Shown piece after piece: positions 34,401 to 44,763 of a DNA stretch of 64,000 nt. Position 1 is the stretch's first letter; every line of letters starts with the position of its first letter. Source of the DNA: Phorcus lineatus. Lineage: Eukaryota; Mollusca; Gastropoda; Trochida; Trochidae. The notes below the pieces were generated by a model. That model saw only the letters and a list, made by a program, of their open reading frames with translations. It did not search any database and was not told the origin of the DNA. The stretch is taken from contig OV121094.1 of assembly GCA_921293015.1 (NCBI GenBank), positions 4,640,764 to 4,704,763 on the forward strand, written 5' to 3'. A program made the position numbers and the translations under genes.

Positions 34401-36396
34401 TTTTGAAAAATAGATGACATCTCACATTCTTCAGTGCAGTCCAATTTGGACCTTCACGTAGGAGATGTCTTTACCTCAACCTGCCATACACATACAATAT
34501 TTATGACACTGGTTAAGTTTTACAAAAATAGAGGATATCTCACCTTCTTCGGTGCAGTCTAGACTGGGCTTGTAGCACTTCAAGTAGTCGATATCACTGT
34601 AAACCTGCATACAGAGGCGGTATCCATTCCTCGTATCACACGGTTTGCATGTCACTAGAGTCAGGTTGCTGTGGCATGCACCTATATCATGGTCTGAAAC
34701 ATGTTGTTTAGAAAATATCTGACTCTTAGAGACAAATATCTGGAAAACCCCATTATAAAACCCTAAAAACCCCTTCGCCATTCTCAGGTGATGCCCTTTA
34801 ATACATGTCATCGAATTGGATCGTTATAAGATATAGTGATGTGTATGGCATCATGAAATACCTGTATCAGAACACCTGTAGTAGACTTACCTGGCGGGCA
34901 AGCTTCAGATATGTCTCTCTTCATATAGGCATTTGCTGCCTGTTTGCTAATCCTTTTTCCTTTTTGAATATATTTATATTCTGAATGTTGTGTACTACAT
35001 GTTTTATGGAAATAAAATACTGTTTAAATCAACTACCTGTATCAACACACCTGTAGTAGAGACTCACCTGGCGGGCAAGCTTCAGATATGTCTCTCTTCA
35101 GACACAACAGTGTCTCTCCATTCTCTTTATATTTCTTAGTGTCTAATGAACCGAGAGATACCTGGGGAAACATAGTGAAACATAATCAATCGGCTCTTCA
35201 AATCTTTGAAAGCTTTTGAGCTAATGGCTCTGTACACTAAACACAATTTGAATGGTTTGAAGTTAATACTAAAACATCTAAAAATCTATCAAATGGTTAG
35301 TGACCTTTAACAAATTTCTAGGTGACTTAAATTGACTATTGTTGGTTACATTCGATTGATCATAGTCCCATGGGCCCTGCACTTTTAAATATTAAGTAAT
35401 TTTGCAATCTTACTTCAATACATTCATATTGATATATAATACAGAATTCTGAACTATACCTAAATATGTATGAAAGTCCATTCATGGAGACCCAAATACA
35501 GCATTCTTTTTAACAGCATCCAAGTGATATATAATATACAGGAAGGTCAGTAAGGGATAAAGGCTAACCAAGCTTCTTTAGGTTACACCATTCAAATTTT
35601 TCTTTAACAATAAATATATTTAACCTTAATTCATTTAGATTAAGAATTTTGTTTCTGTCTATTATAGCTTATACTATACTTTAGTCTTTGCATAAAAGCA
35701 GGGTTGAGGTCAAGTACAATTTTCAATGTACTTGATGTACTTAAGTACTTTTGATTTTTTTACAAAGTACTTGTACTTGTACTTGAGTAAACTATGAAAC
35801 TATAATAAGTACATTTCAGGGCCTCCTTTCACAAAGCCCTAAGTTGAACGTAAGTCCTTAAGGTAACCTTAGTGCAATGCTAAAGAATGGGAGATAAGGT
35901 TAACCTTAGTTAAGGTTGCTTTGTGAAAGGAAGCCCAGGTACTTTAATAATTTCAAAAGTTTGGTCTTATTCATAAAGTATGACAAAGAAATAAAAATCA
36001 GCGACTGTATTTACGGAATTCTGATCAAGAGGATACACCTGCTGACCACATGTTTGACCCTAGAAACAAACAATAGGGGATTACAATTTTTTTTCTTGAT
36101 TTCTTTAATGAAGAAAAAAGTACTTTCAAAATGTACTTTTCTTGCCAAGTACCAACTGAAAAATGTTCAATTTTACTTGTATTTGTACTTGGTAAATTCA
36201 AAAGTATTTGTACTTGTTGTTGAGTACATTGAAATGTACTTGACCCCAACCCTGCATAAAAGTAAAAAGAATTTGTTCTTACAGCATCAATTTCTTGCAG
36301 GAGGTGTGAAGCCAAATAAAAACATGTCAACACACTCAACAGCTTCATCTTCACGGGACATGTCTTACTAGATTGTAAGTAATACATGCAGAGTAT
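28100..36396 (-). CDS. Receptor A: small single-pass cysteine-rich receptor, TNF-receptor-like, with two alternative last exons
   Basis: Ten exons on the minus strand join with matching phases. They encode a 22-residue signal peptide, an ectodomain with about 16 cysteines, an Asn-rich stalk with NST and NVT glycosylation sites, one transmembrane segment, and a Ser/Pro-rich tail. Exons: 36283-36348, 35068-35161, 34544-34693, 32575-32718, 31756-31816, 30896-30999, 30659-30712, 30280-30387, then either 29472-29608 (305 residues) or 28100-28413 (364 residues). The motifs ACPPD...C and LTLVTCKPC with a following GYRLC resemble TNF-receptor cysteine-rich domains. No death domain is seen. PTEPAD near the proximal C-terminus fits the loose TRAF6 pattern PxExxD. 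Receptor B at 55-62 kb is a tandem relative. The gene model is strong; the family name is an inference from spacing. Confidence 0.8.
29472..29608 (-). CDS. Receptor A proximal alternative last exon
   Basis: 137 nt, phase 1, acceptor AACTTTCAG, 44 residues then TAA. It includes SVVSHRDSKSDTDEVTQPF and ends PPTEPADQSI. Confidence 0.82.
29935..30240. repeat. Degenerate minisatellite in a receptor A intron
   Basis: About nine diverged units of roughly 34 bp built on CATACCACATACCTATCATA plus TTC. Confidence 0.75.
30280..30387 (-). CDS. Receptor A exon 8: cytoplasmic Ser/Pro-rich
   Basis: 108 nt, phase 1 in and out, acceptor TTTACAG and donor GTACGT. It encodes RADTSSPRALGQ and EERPSSPPTYHSS. 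It is the shared exon before the alternative tails. Confidence 0.82.
30486..30582. mobile_element. 97 bp palindromic MITE
   Basis: Starts GGGCCTAGATTTTCGAAGC and ends GCTTCGAAAATTTAGGCCC. It lies in the intron between exons 7 and 8 of receptor A. One end of the same family sits at 56163 over a receptor B stop codon. Confidence 0.8.
30659..30712 (-). CDS. Receptor A exon 7: cysteine-rich juxtamembrane
   Basis: 54 nt, phase 1 in and out, donor GTAAGT. It encodes IRCYCRYSCCCSSISNS directly inside the membrane; the cysteine cluster could be palmitoylated (inference). Confidence 0.8.
30896..30999 (-). CDS. Receptor A exon 6: transmembrane segment
   Basis: 104 nt, phase 2 in and 1 out, donor GTAAGA. 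It encodes a hydrophobic run (IIPAVVCLVAVAVMVLV) followed by a basic stop-transfer SCKRNK, placing the N-terminus outside. Confidence 0.92.
31756..31816 (-). CDS. Receptor A exon 5: stalk
   Basis: 61 nt, 19 whole codons (VANSTVNVTGSVKENQKS) with two N-glycosylation sequons. An acceptor 11 bp upstream (TATTTCAG) looks stronger, but only the one at ACTGCAG keeps frame with exon 4. Donor GTAACA. Confidence 0.7.
32126..32200 (+). mobile_element. Possible third tRNA-derived SINE head
   Basis: GATGGCTTGGTGGTCAGC resembles an A box and GGGTTCGAATCC is a good B box 25 bp later. It lies in the intron between exons 4 and 5 of receptor A. No second copy in the window defines the body or end; an isolated tRNA pseudogene is an alternative. 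Confidence 0.4.
32575..32718 (-). CDS. Receptor A exon 4: second cysteine-rich block
   Basis: 144 nt, phase 1 in and 1 out, acceptor AATTGCAG and donor GTATGT. It encodes GRCFNTTCVCKASEGY and KNKCAVNYSVID. The corresponding receptor B exon (61902-62054) has a similar CxxxCxC core and the same phases. Confidence 0.87.
32900..34500 (-). repeat. Decayed tandem copies of the receptor A exon 3 end
   Basis: At least five segments (about 32905, 33021, 33975, 34225 and 34420) align with the donor and last 70 bp of exon 3. On the plus strand they share (T)CTTCAGT, GTAGCACTTGA and AACCTGCCATACACATAC, followed by ATTTATGACACTGGTTATG. Reading frames and splice sites are decayed. They suggest repeated partial duplication of a domain exon. 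Confidence 0.7.
33730..33776. repeat. Short inverted repeat
   Basis: CTCCAGGGGC and GCCCCTGGAG, 10 bp arms, enclose an AT-rich 27 bp loop. Confidence 0.8.
34544..34693 (-). CDS. Receptor A exon 3: cysteine-rich domain
   Basis: 150 nt, phase 1 in and 1 out, acceptor TTTCAG and donor GTGAGA. It includes GACHSNLTLVTCKPC and NGYRLCMQV, then KCYKPSLDC. Degenerate copies of its 3' half and donor recur through the following intron (about 32900-34490). Confidence 0.88.
34859..35100 (+). mobile_element. 110 bp non-LTR 3'-end insertion with a 65 bp target duplication over a splice donor
   Basis: The insert (34924-35033) matches the 3' tail of the retrotransposon at 6420-6485 (GCCTGTTT, CTAATCC, AAATA.TGTTTAAA). 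Copies of one 65-67 bp sequence flank it (34859-34923, 35034-35100), each containing a splice donor and the last 33 bp of receptor A exon 2. A few differences between the copies show it is not recent. Confidence 0.8.
35068..35161 (-). CDS. Receptor A exon 2: start of the cysteine-rich ectodomain
   Basis: 94 nt between acceptor CCCCAG and donor GTGAGT, phase 0 in and 1 out. It encodes KYKENGETLLC and ends ...EACPP. Its last 33 bp and its donor are duplicated at 34859-34923 by a retroposed insertion. Confidence 0.85.
35699..36254. mobile_element. hAT-type MITE with 8 bp target duplication in receptor A intron 1
   Basis: The left end CAGGGTTGAGGTCAAGTACA pairs with the right end TGTACTTGACCCCAACCCTG. 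CATAAAAG flanks both sides (35691-35698, 36255-36262). It is rich in AAGTAC strings. The insertion lies 14 bp beyond the exon 1 donor. A palindromic MITE is nested inside. Confidence 0.9.
35819..35936. mobile_element. Palindromic MITE nested in the hAT-type element
   Basis: GGGCCTCCTTTCACAAAGC at the left and GCTTTGTGAAAGGAAGCCC at the right, with an interior of TTAAGGTAACCTTAG and TAACCTTAGTTAAGG strings. A related half copy is at 37528. Confidence 0.85.
36283..36396 (-). CDS. Receptor A exon 1: 5' UTR part and signal peptide
   Basis: Coding starts at 36348 (MKLLSVLTCFYLASHLL), a basic residue followed by a hydrophobic core and a short polar end, and stops at 36283 in phase 0 before donor GTAAGA. 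An acceptor-like TTTTCCAG at 36397 suggests an upstream leader exon. The frame is open farther upstream with other ATGs, but only this start gives a typical signal peptide. Confidence 0.75.
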
Positions 36397-37527
36397 CTGG
36401 AAAAGGAAACAAAACGTTTTCATTGTACGATCAAACAAAATTCACACACACATGGTACAAGGAATAAAGCTCTACCTTTGGGAATAATCCTTGCTTTAAT
36501 CAATCAACATTGTAAACTAGATAAAAAAAAATCATAAATTTATATTTGTAAAACTTCAACTGCTGACTATGGCCTTGACTACAGGACCAATTTTCGGGTA
36601 CATCGTTTTTCTAAAGGAAATAAACCATATTTATAGCCACTTGACAAAAAAAAGACTAGATAAAAAAATATATAAAAAATTGGTGTATAAAACTTGAAAA
36701 ATTTATATGTAAGCATCTATATTCTTCTATTTGTGGCCATTACAAACACTTCTAACAAGTAAATGGACATCATTCGTATAACGTTATTTTTAGTGATTAA
36801 GGTAGGCTTACTTGTACTGTTTATTTTATTTAAAAAAAAAAAAAAAAATTATCAGATACGAATGACCGGTGACCATGCACGTGAGATCGCCTTTAAAATA
36901 TATACATCATAAATGGTTGAGGTAGAACCATAGGAGAATCTGATAGTTTACTTATATACTTACCTTATGTTTGATGACTGAAATGAGCAAATTCTCAATA
37001 TTTGACAAATTGTGGCATTCATCGTCTAACTTAGTGACTCTAACGTCAAGATACATAACTAATATTGACATTACAATTTACAGGACTTCATCTCTGACAA
37101 AATGTATCGTTTATGTCGTGTCCTTATCTAGTTTTGATACAATAATTTCATCGATCAATCAAATCAGTGGTCGCATTACACTTGCCTTCACTTGAAAATC
37201 ACAGGAAATGCAGCTAGGCCAATACGTAACGAATGATTATTTGAGAATGTAGCCGGGTGTTCTAGATAGTTGGGGAAAACCCACTATACATGTAGTATTA
37301 CTTTCGCGACTGCACATATTCAGCGTGATAGTAAATGCATTTTATGACATATATACACAGTTTTAACTGGCAATAAAAATATTAATCATGATTTTAAGGG
37401 TAAGAAAAAAAGTTATTGTGACAATTGAAACAGCCATTTACATGTAACACTTTTTAGACAAAAGGTACAATAAACGAATAAATTTATAGTTTTACAGACA
37501 TATGCATTTCCCAGGTCGACCTGACCT

Positions 37528-37620
37528 GGGCCTCCTTTCACAAAGCAACCTTTACTAAAGTTGATTAACCTTACTCCCATGCTTTAACGTTACACTAAGG
37601 TTACCTTAAGGACTTACGAT
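37528..37620. mobile_element. Partial copy of the GGGCCTCCTTTCACAAAGC MITE
   Basis: It shares the terminus and interior strings (ACTAAGGTTACCTTAAGGAC) with 35819-35936 but lacks the right end. Confidence 0.75.
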
Positions 37621-37739
37621 CACTAGTATCCATGTATATTGGACGTGATATCTACACCTCCGTGCATTTAAAAGGCTGTTTTTAGATTTTTATGGAAAAC
37701 ATGTATTTGTCATGAATATGTCTTTTGGACATGAAGAGT

Positions 37740-37832
37740 TAAGATGTTTTGATTTTATATCACCACATATGACATTTAGGTTCGTATCAAAAGTAAATAA
37801 TATGTTATGAAAATCACGGAGTGGCTCTTTAA
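37740..37832. mobile_element. Right part of a TTAA-type MITE
   Basis: TGACATTTAGGTTCGTATCA and TCACGGAGTGGCTCTTTAA match the right half of the complete copy at 58091-58287. The left terminus is missing. Confidence 0.75.
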
Positions 37833-38818
37833 CGTACATGTTGCTATATGGCATGACAGGATTTTTCAAAACTGTATCATCTTTTGTTGACTAGACTAGA
37901 TATCTAGATATGATATATTTCCTCCATCAGTTGAAAGGTAAAGCGACATAAAGAAGTTCTTAAATTAATCTTACTTCAACTGAAAACTTGCACGCATTGT
38001 TTTGAAAATTATGATTTGTTTTACACAGCCAATCAACAGTTAAGTTTTTTTCTATTGTGACATTTATGAAAATGTGAATGTTCGATGCTTTTGTAATTTT
38101 TTTATCGTTATTTATGTTTAAGCCATTGTGTTTTGTGTATATAGTACGTTTGATTGATGTATTTATAATTCCTATAAATGTTTTAAATAATAATAATTTG
38201 TGAGTCTGACATTTGATTGAGAACTCTTTTCGGAGATGAAGTTTGATAGAATTCTTTGTGTATTAGAATGATATTGATTCATTTTACTATGTTTAAAATT
38301 TAAAAAACTCCTTCAAGACATCATTTGTATGTGTTATGTAATATATAAATTATCCAATATTGAAATTGGCCCATTTCCATTCTGTGATGATACTTAAGCC
38401 TTTTATTCAACAAATCGTTGTATTGTTCGTCCTTTTTTCCACACGCCCCTGAGGTGCTCGAGAGACACTAGAAACATCCAAACATGCTTAAGAATGATCA
38501 TTTCAGTTGAAATACATTCTGTGATAGTCACGTTATAAATTTAAAATGAAAAAATGTTCATAAGCAATTCTTGAGATTTTGATAAGAGTGGCCTAATTTG
38601 TTTTCGCAAAATGCCAAAATTGTAACTGTTGCGGCAGAATTTCAAAGTCCTGCATTTCAGCTAATTCTTAAACTTTAAACTTTAAATTAAAATAACATTC
38701 TTTCTTTTTTTAGATAAACCCCCAGTAAGACCTAAACACTAAACGATTTAGAAAAAAATGGGTTCAGCTCCCTTACTTCAGTTTTGTGTTACGCATTTTT
38801 GTCGACATTTTTCAACGG
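37833..38818. other. AT-rich intergenic DNA, nothing recognised
   Basis: No exon, RNA or ordered repeat is supported. Confidence 0.4.
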
Positions 38819-39096
38819 ATCAGGAGGTCCGTGGTTCGAATCCCGCCAGGGGCTCGGCAACTTTGTCTGCAGTAGAGAACTGTTCTACACGCAGTCAGGT
38901 TTGGGTGCAATGCTACACTGAAATTCAGCGCAGTACCACCCATGGTTCGCTAGTTCCAGCCGATGCTCGCAGGTTTCACCGCAATGCATAGCCACTATAG
39001 TGTTGCGGGCTTTCTCCCTGCAATAATACTAGCAGCCGCGATATAAGTGAAATAATCTTGAAAGCGGCGTTAAACACCAACTCACCTCACCTCACC
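38819..39096 (+). mobile_element. SINE family A with 7 bp target duplication
   Basis: The B box GTGGTTCGAATCCCGCC, the body (GTTCTACACGCAGTC, CAGGTTTCACCGCAATGCAT) and the tail AAACACCAACTCACCTCACC are well preserved. It is 5'-truncated just inside the A box. TCAACGG lies at 38812-38818 and 39097-39103. Confidence 0.9.
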
Positions 39097-39103
39097 TCAA
39101 CGG

Positions 39104-40071
39104 TTCATTTCACACCAGGCAGTTTATACATGTACGAATAACAGCTTGTCTTTCAAAAGGTATGCCGTTGAGATGAACATAAATTTGAAATTCATTTCAG
39201 ATCAAGTCGTAGTTTGAAAAACCCCCAAATATTCATGTCTGGCTCAAAGTATGTTAACCACAATAGAATTGTAGTAAATGCGGAATATATCAACACTGAC
39301 ACTGAATTCTAAGACAATTTATGGATATGTGTACGAGGAGTGCCCAATAAGTAGTCTGCCTAACCATATATGTTATCCTTGTCCAATGTTTGAAAAGTTA
39401 TCATATCTTATTAGCAACGTCACATAACATATTTTTTTCAAATTTGGTTAATATGCTCTTGGATAAATAGTCACCCTGGCACATTGGTGTATAATATCTG
39501 TAAGATTTATCTAAATATCATTGCCTTGCCACAGAGACCTTCACAAGCAATCACAATGCGCCTCTCTTCATAGCCTTATAAATAACAGATTGCAAGTTTG
39601 TTCACAAATTAAAGTTGAAACTTTTATAATTTTTCGATTTTACAGAGAACAGGTTGAAGTTATTTGCATTTACACACCTAGGTGTGATATGTTCCCATTC
39701 TTTTAACATTGGTTCATTCTCATATCAACCTCTTATGACGTAATCATCGGTTGTTTCTCCATATCATTTGAGCTAACGAGGATCCCTGGGTGGGACTGTT
39801 CATTTTGTTGTGTCATGTCTGTACTGTTTTCCCCCTGGTATATATATAAATGTATATGTATATATAAATGAAAATATATAGGTGTAAGGTTATGTCATTT
39901 TCTAATCATTAGAATCAAATATTTAGCCTCGCGTTATAGCAAAAAAAACTCATCTCGAGCTAACACCCTCTTGAATTTTTTTGCCATAATCGCTCGTCAC
40001 CCGGTCATTATATACTACTTAATTATTTTTTTAATAAAATAATTTCATTTCTTAACCACGATGTGTAAGGC
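39104..40071. other. AT-rich intergenic DNA, nothing recognised
   Basis: Short AT microsatellites near 39840-39880 only. Confidence 0.4.
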
Positions 40072-40173
40072 AAATAGCAACCTCCGCCCTCGGTTGATAT
40101 AGAAATGAACACGCTCGCTACCGCTCGCGCGTTCATTTCTATATCAACCGAGGGCGTATCGAGGTTGCTATTT
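40072..40173. mobile_element. Hairpin MITE
   Basis: GCCCTCGGTTGATATAGAAA is followed after a short CG-rich loop (CTCGCTACCGCTCGCG) by its exact inverse. Weaker pairing extends outward (AAATAGCAACCTC). Confidence 0.85.
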
Positions 40174-40703
40174 ACTACATGTCCTTATATTTAATATTAA
40201 CCCAGCAGAGTTACTTATAACATGTCGGTCTTTGACGAAACACGGTTCAATCTCATTAGCATATATGTACGTCCCATAAGACTTATATATACTCATCAAG
40301 AAAAATCTTATGGTATTTGTATATTTTTTGGTGGTTTTCATTTCACAGTATGTTTATAGTAAATTTGTTTCACGGAATCAAAAAATATTCAACGGTTAAC
40401 TTACTACAAACTAAATGACGAAACGTTTATTCAACGTATCTGTTTCCAAAAAAATGCATTTTTGATTGGTATCGTCTTCTAAATGATAACGTTGAGGATG
40501 ATGAGTTTGCCTTTGATTTGACTTTTTTGTCCAACAAACCGAACAAAGGTAAATAAAGCACATAAAATACATTCATTCGGATATTTAGGCAGTTCGATAT
40601 TCGGAAAACATTCAGTTTCTGAGCGCTGAAAAGCGTACAAGCGAAATGCTTTATACTGCACCACAGAATACGGGGCGAACTCCCTGACTGGCTGATTTGA
40701 ATT

Positions 40704-40743
40704 ATGTCAGAGGCAAACCTGACGGCCCGCGTAACGGAACCTG
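40704..40743 (+). CDS. Candidate first coding exon of an unidentified plus-strand gene
   Basis: ATG opens 13 codons (MSEANLTARVTEP) and one further base before donor GTGAGA. Local GC and CpG are clearly above the flanks. No downstream exon was recognised before the Tc1 remnant, and chance cannot be excluded. Confidence 0.22.
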
Positions 40744-41119
40744 GTGAGATCTTTCATTTTTATGCCAACAGTTGAAGCGCACCCAATCGCAAGTGTGACA
40801 TGCCGGAAATTTAGTAATTGCAGCGCCGATACTTATGACAGACGCATTCTTGATTGACTTTATCACCTTTTTTCTTTCTGTATTTGAAAAAGGTGAATAT
40901 TAGCTTTTTGTCATTACATATTCAGCTGCGACATTTCATGTGTACTATTGGAAATGACTTTTGTTTTGTTTTTGAACTTCATTTTTGAGGGAAAGAATGC
41001 ACGCATAGTTCTGAAAATTCTAGCTAGCGTCAGGGGAAAGATTTCTTTAAGCGATGAACAGTTTGTCTGGCGTTCTTAACAACTTGCCTTGGAAAAATGA
41101 GACTATAACTTTAATTGTT

Positions 41120-41600
41120 TCAATTTGAAGGTACCATTTCACCACACTTGTTCAACGTGGACGAGCAGTGTCCTCCAGAAAGGATGCAGTTATTTCCGAA
41201 AGCTCCAGCGTAAGGTTTGACGTAGACATCCAAGATCTCACTCCTGAAACTAGTACTAGTCATGGTGCCATTCTCTAGAATATGCAGATCAGTCTTTCCA
41301 TCCAAGCTGATTCCACCCCAAATCATGATTGAACCTTCTCCATACCTGTCATGTTCAGCAATGTTTCCATCTGCCAAACGTTTTCCCTGTTTACTCCAAA
41401 CTCTCGACAATAAAGTCGAGATAGAATCTTTTTCATCTGTGAACAACACAGGCCTCCAGTCATGAGCAGTTAAATCGATCTATATAGGCGCTTTCCTCCT
41501 TTCAAAAATCCTGGATCCGCCATCGCCCCTAGGTCTACCTTTCCCTCCCCATTGCCTCCTTGCGTTTGTCATCTCGGTGATGGGTTTTCATTTCTTTAGA
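41120..41600 (-). pseudogene. Tc1/mariner-type transposase fragment
   Basis: The frame 41449-41120 has LFTDEKD (first catalytic Asp context), GSIMIWGGISLDGKTDLHIL and FRSEILDVYVKPYAG, hallmarks of Tc1-like DDE transposases. The second catalytic block is altered (CILSGGHCSS, where an Asp-containing motif is expected) and the frame ends early. Upstream, WRP before LFTDE is still readable and weak coding traces continue to about 41600. It cannot be active. No terminal inverted repeats were identified. Confidence 0.82.
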
Positions 41601-42089
41601 CCAGCAAGGTTTAGGCAAGGCCTGGTCACTACTTATTGACCTCACGCATACATATGTATGGTTATTGTTCGAGTATTAATTGTCATCAATTTAGCATTCA
41701 GGGAAGAAAGTGTGAGCTAATAAGCTTTTGAATCAGCATGTAAGTCATTTTTAAATACACCAAAGCCAAGAAATTCGTTTGAAAATAAGGAAGTGTTCCT
41801 TTCTTACCACCTTAAATTGACCGACCTTCTTAAAGAGTACCTCAAGAGCACAGAAAAAGGAAGTTATTGGTGTCTATAGATATAAACGAATAAGGTAGAA
41901 ACATAACTCCCCTAAAGATGTGAACATTTTATCTTCACAGAGGTACATCGATTTTTATTTTTCGTCATCAACTCAGTAGGGATAGGATGTCATTTAGATT
42001 GTGAGCAAATGTAACAAATATGACAGTTTTACAATTGAATGATGTCACTAAAATAAATTCTATTGATGAAAATGAGTATTTGGTGAAGT

Positions 42090-43393
42090 ACTCAATCAAT
42101 CAATCTTTATTCTGGTACTTAAGAGGTCACAGGCCTATAGTGCATGGAATACATGGCATACATTCAGGAAAAAAACATGCGTTCTATGTACAAATGCATA
42201 ATATATATACATGGATAAGTGAAGTATGACGCCGTATTTGAGTTGCTAAACAAGCTTAAATAACATTATGTGTTGGGCATCAAAATTATTCAAACAATTA
42301 TACATCAAGTGCATATTATAGAAATGTAAACAAATAATGCAGGCAAGGCAACGTGTACATTGATGTAAAATCTCATCACATACAAATTCATCTACATACA
42401 GTAAACAGGCTATATAACCTCAACAGAAAGCATCCGAACTGAAGAATATGAACAATACAGTAATAACATACTTAAACACACAAGGACCATCATGTAAACA
42501 GATATGTCACTTCACTGATCTTATAGGCTGCTTCGTAAAACGCCTCATCTGTTTACCAAATACAACAACAAAATTGAAAGACTGATAAAATGCTGATATC
42601 ATTATTCAATAAAACTGAGCTACGTCATATGCACGAAACAGCAATATCGTTGCTGATAGGTGGGGGGAGGTCCACCCATCGAAGGGGGCGGGCCAGCTTT
42701 TTTACGGACAAAGTATCAAAAGACGCCTTTAACGAGGCGGGGATCACTGCAATATAAACGGATAGTTGTTGTTGTTCACATAACATAAATATAACATTTA
42801 TACAGGAACTGCTTCTCAGTTCTTGCCATACAAAATCTAATCGGAAAATTACCCCTTCCTTTCTTTCTTCCTTTCTAGCCTTACATGTATGCTACCCTCG
42901 CATACTTTAAAACAAATTAGAGTTATCTCCCTTACACCATTCTAAAGTGTTTACATAAATTTTTTTTATTAACAGTAGAAAAAGTATTATAGTACAAAAT
43001 TAATGTGGTAAAAATGTCAAAGTAAAAAACATTTATCATATCAAAATACCTTCACAGGTACAACATTCATGTACATGTTCACGTCAAACCTATCATACAG
43101 TCACAAATTTACATAAATATTATCTATCATCGTAAAGAAACCAATAATCTGCCAATACACTATACAAAGCAATTATCTTTCAGTAGCATACAATGTTAAA
43201 TAAATGTTGATAATTTGCGAATAAGGAAAGTAGTATCAGTATGTAACAGGAGAGAGAATGTTAACCTGTTTGGATGTACTAATAGTTTTGAGGAATATTG
43301 CTTTTTTTCTCAGGTCCAATTAAACGAAAAATTCGTGTTCCAAACAATTAAGATCACACAGCCTACAGATTTTATTTTCTGCTGCTATGTTAT
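42090..43393 (-). pseudogene. 3' part of an old non-LTR retrotransposon, interrupted by the LTR element
   Basis: At 43393-43130 the minus strand reads IAAENKICRLCDLNCLEHEF and then, across stops, LRKKAIF, matching the C-terminal Cys/His region of non-LTR ORF2. About 1 kb of 3' UTR follows, ending near 42090 in a tail that on the minus strand is (ATTG)n. The upstream part continues at 53761-54620. The LTR element's target duplication falls inside the coding stretch. Confidence 0.7.
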
Positions 43394-44733
43394 TGTAACC
43401 GGGTCTTATCGGGCCATAAGGAACAACCAACAAGGGGTCACGGGTTGTGAGGTTTATTCGCTCGTGCTAAGCTAGCACCATATGGATGTAAGACACCCTG
43501 CAAATCACAATTGTATACAATATAAATTCCATCACAACATTGCATAAACATACATAAAATATATATAACACACTCATCAAACCATCATTACACAATACAT
43601 TGTATTATGTAATTAAACGCAACATATAGACATACTTTGTGATAATTGATACAAAACCAATTACATAATGTGAAAAATAGATAACTTCCATAATAGGTGC
43701 TTCATGTGGCACATACCAACCAAGGGAGGTAATTCATGAGCTTCATTTCACAATGCATATTGAGAAATATTGAATTACAACATACACGCTCATGATTTTA
43801 ACATTAACTAATCATCACATTGTGATTATTGTTATCAACCACATGAACATAACATTATGCCCGTTTATGCATAATTGAAAATATATACAATGCATGTAAA
43901 TATAAAATATTTAAATAGCATACCCTGAATGTGGTTCCGGGGTGTTAGTCCATAACCACCGAACGGCCGAATGTCATCATGATGTCCTAAATATAATAAT
44001 AGAACCATATACTAAATGATCTACTTGCTTAAATATGATAAGATAACATGCAACGTACCATACCTGACGTTATCATGAAAGAATTATTCACACTTCTAAA
44101 ATAATTAGATACTTTCACACTACTCATTCCACACTTGCTCAGAATACATTCATTCAAAGAGAAGAAAGAAATAAAAGATTGCTTTAGCTTAAAATATAGT
44201 AAATGAAGTAGATTAATTACTTCTAGAAAGTAATTCAAAATGGCGGCTATACCATTACCATTAACAATACCAAGTTTAGTTTTACAAAGGTAATAAGATA
44301 TGAGATTCATGTAATTTAATAGAAATACTTTACACTATCCTAAAGGCTACATTTAAGCTTATGATTACAATAATTACTAACCTTAGTAAATGATATCTTA
44401 TCTTGAAATGGTCAGTCTGTCTTCTTGCTGTGCTCAGTGCAGTGAGAGATATGTGTGCAAAATGGAAGAACATTGACTGATTCAAATCAGCCAATGAGAG
44501 TACAGATTGGGTTAATTGACAGAAATAGATTATAGTAAAATGACATAACCCAAACTCCCTTCTAATAACAGATGGACTGACCCAATGCACAAGCAACTTA
44601 ACCAAAAGGTACTACTTCCCAAACAACTGGAAACTAATAACTTGCAACTTAAAAGATATGAATAAAAACAGAAAGACTTGAAAAGAATTACAACTTTATT
44701 ATAAAATATACATATATACAACTGCCTGCCACA
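43394..44733 (-). repeat. 3' LTR of the gypsy-type element
   Basis: 1340 bp, matching the other LTR at a constant offset of 9027. The short frames inside it occur identically in both copies and are not genes. Confidence 0.95.
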
Positions 44734-44763
44734 TACTTCCCCGCATCAACAAATGACGTCCCG

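Noticed and set aside
44029..44721. Three minus-strand frames that also occur at 53056-53748
   Set aside because: They lie inside the LTRs and are duplicated because the LTRs are; no domain is visible.
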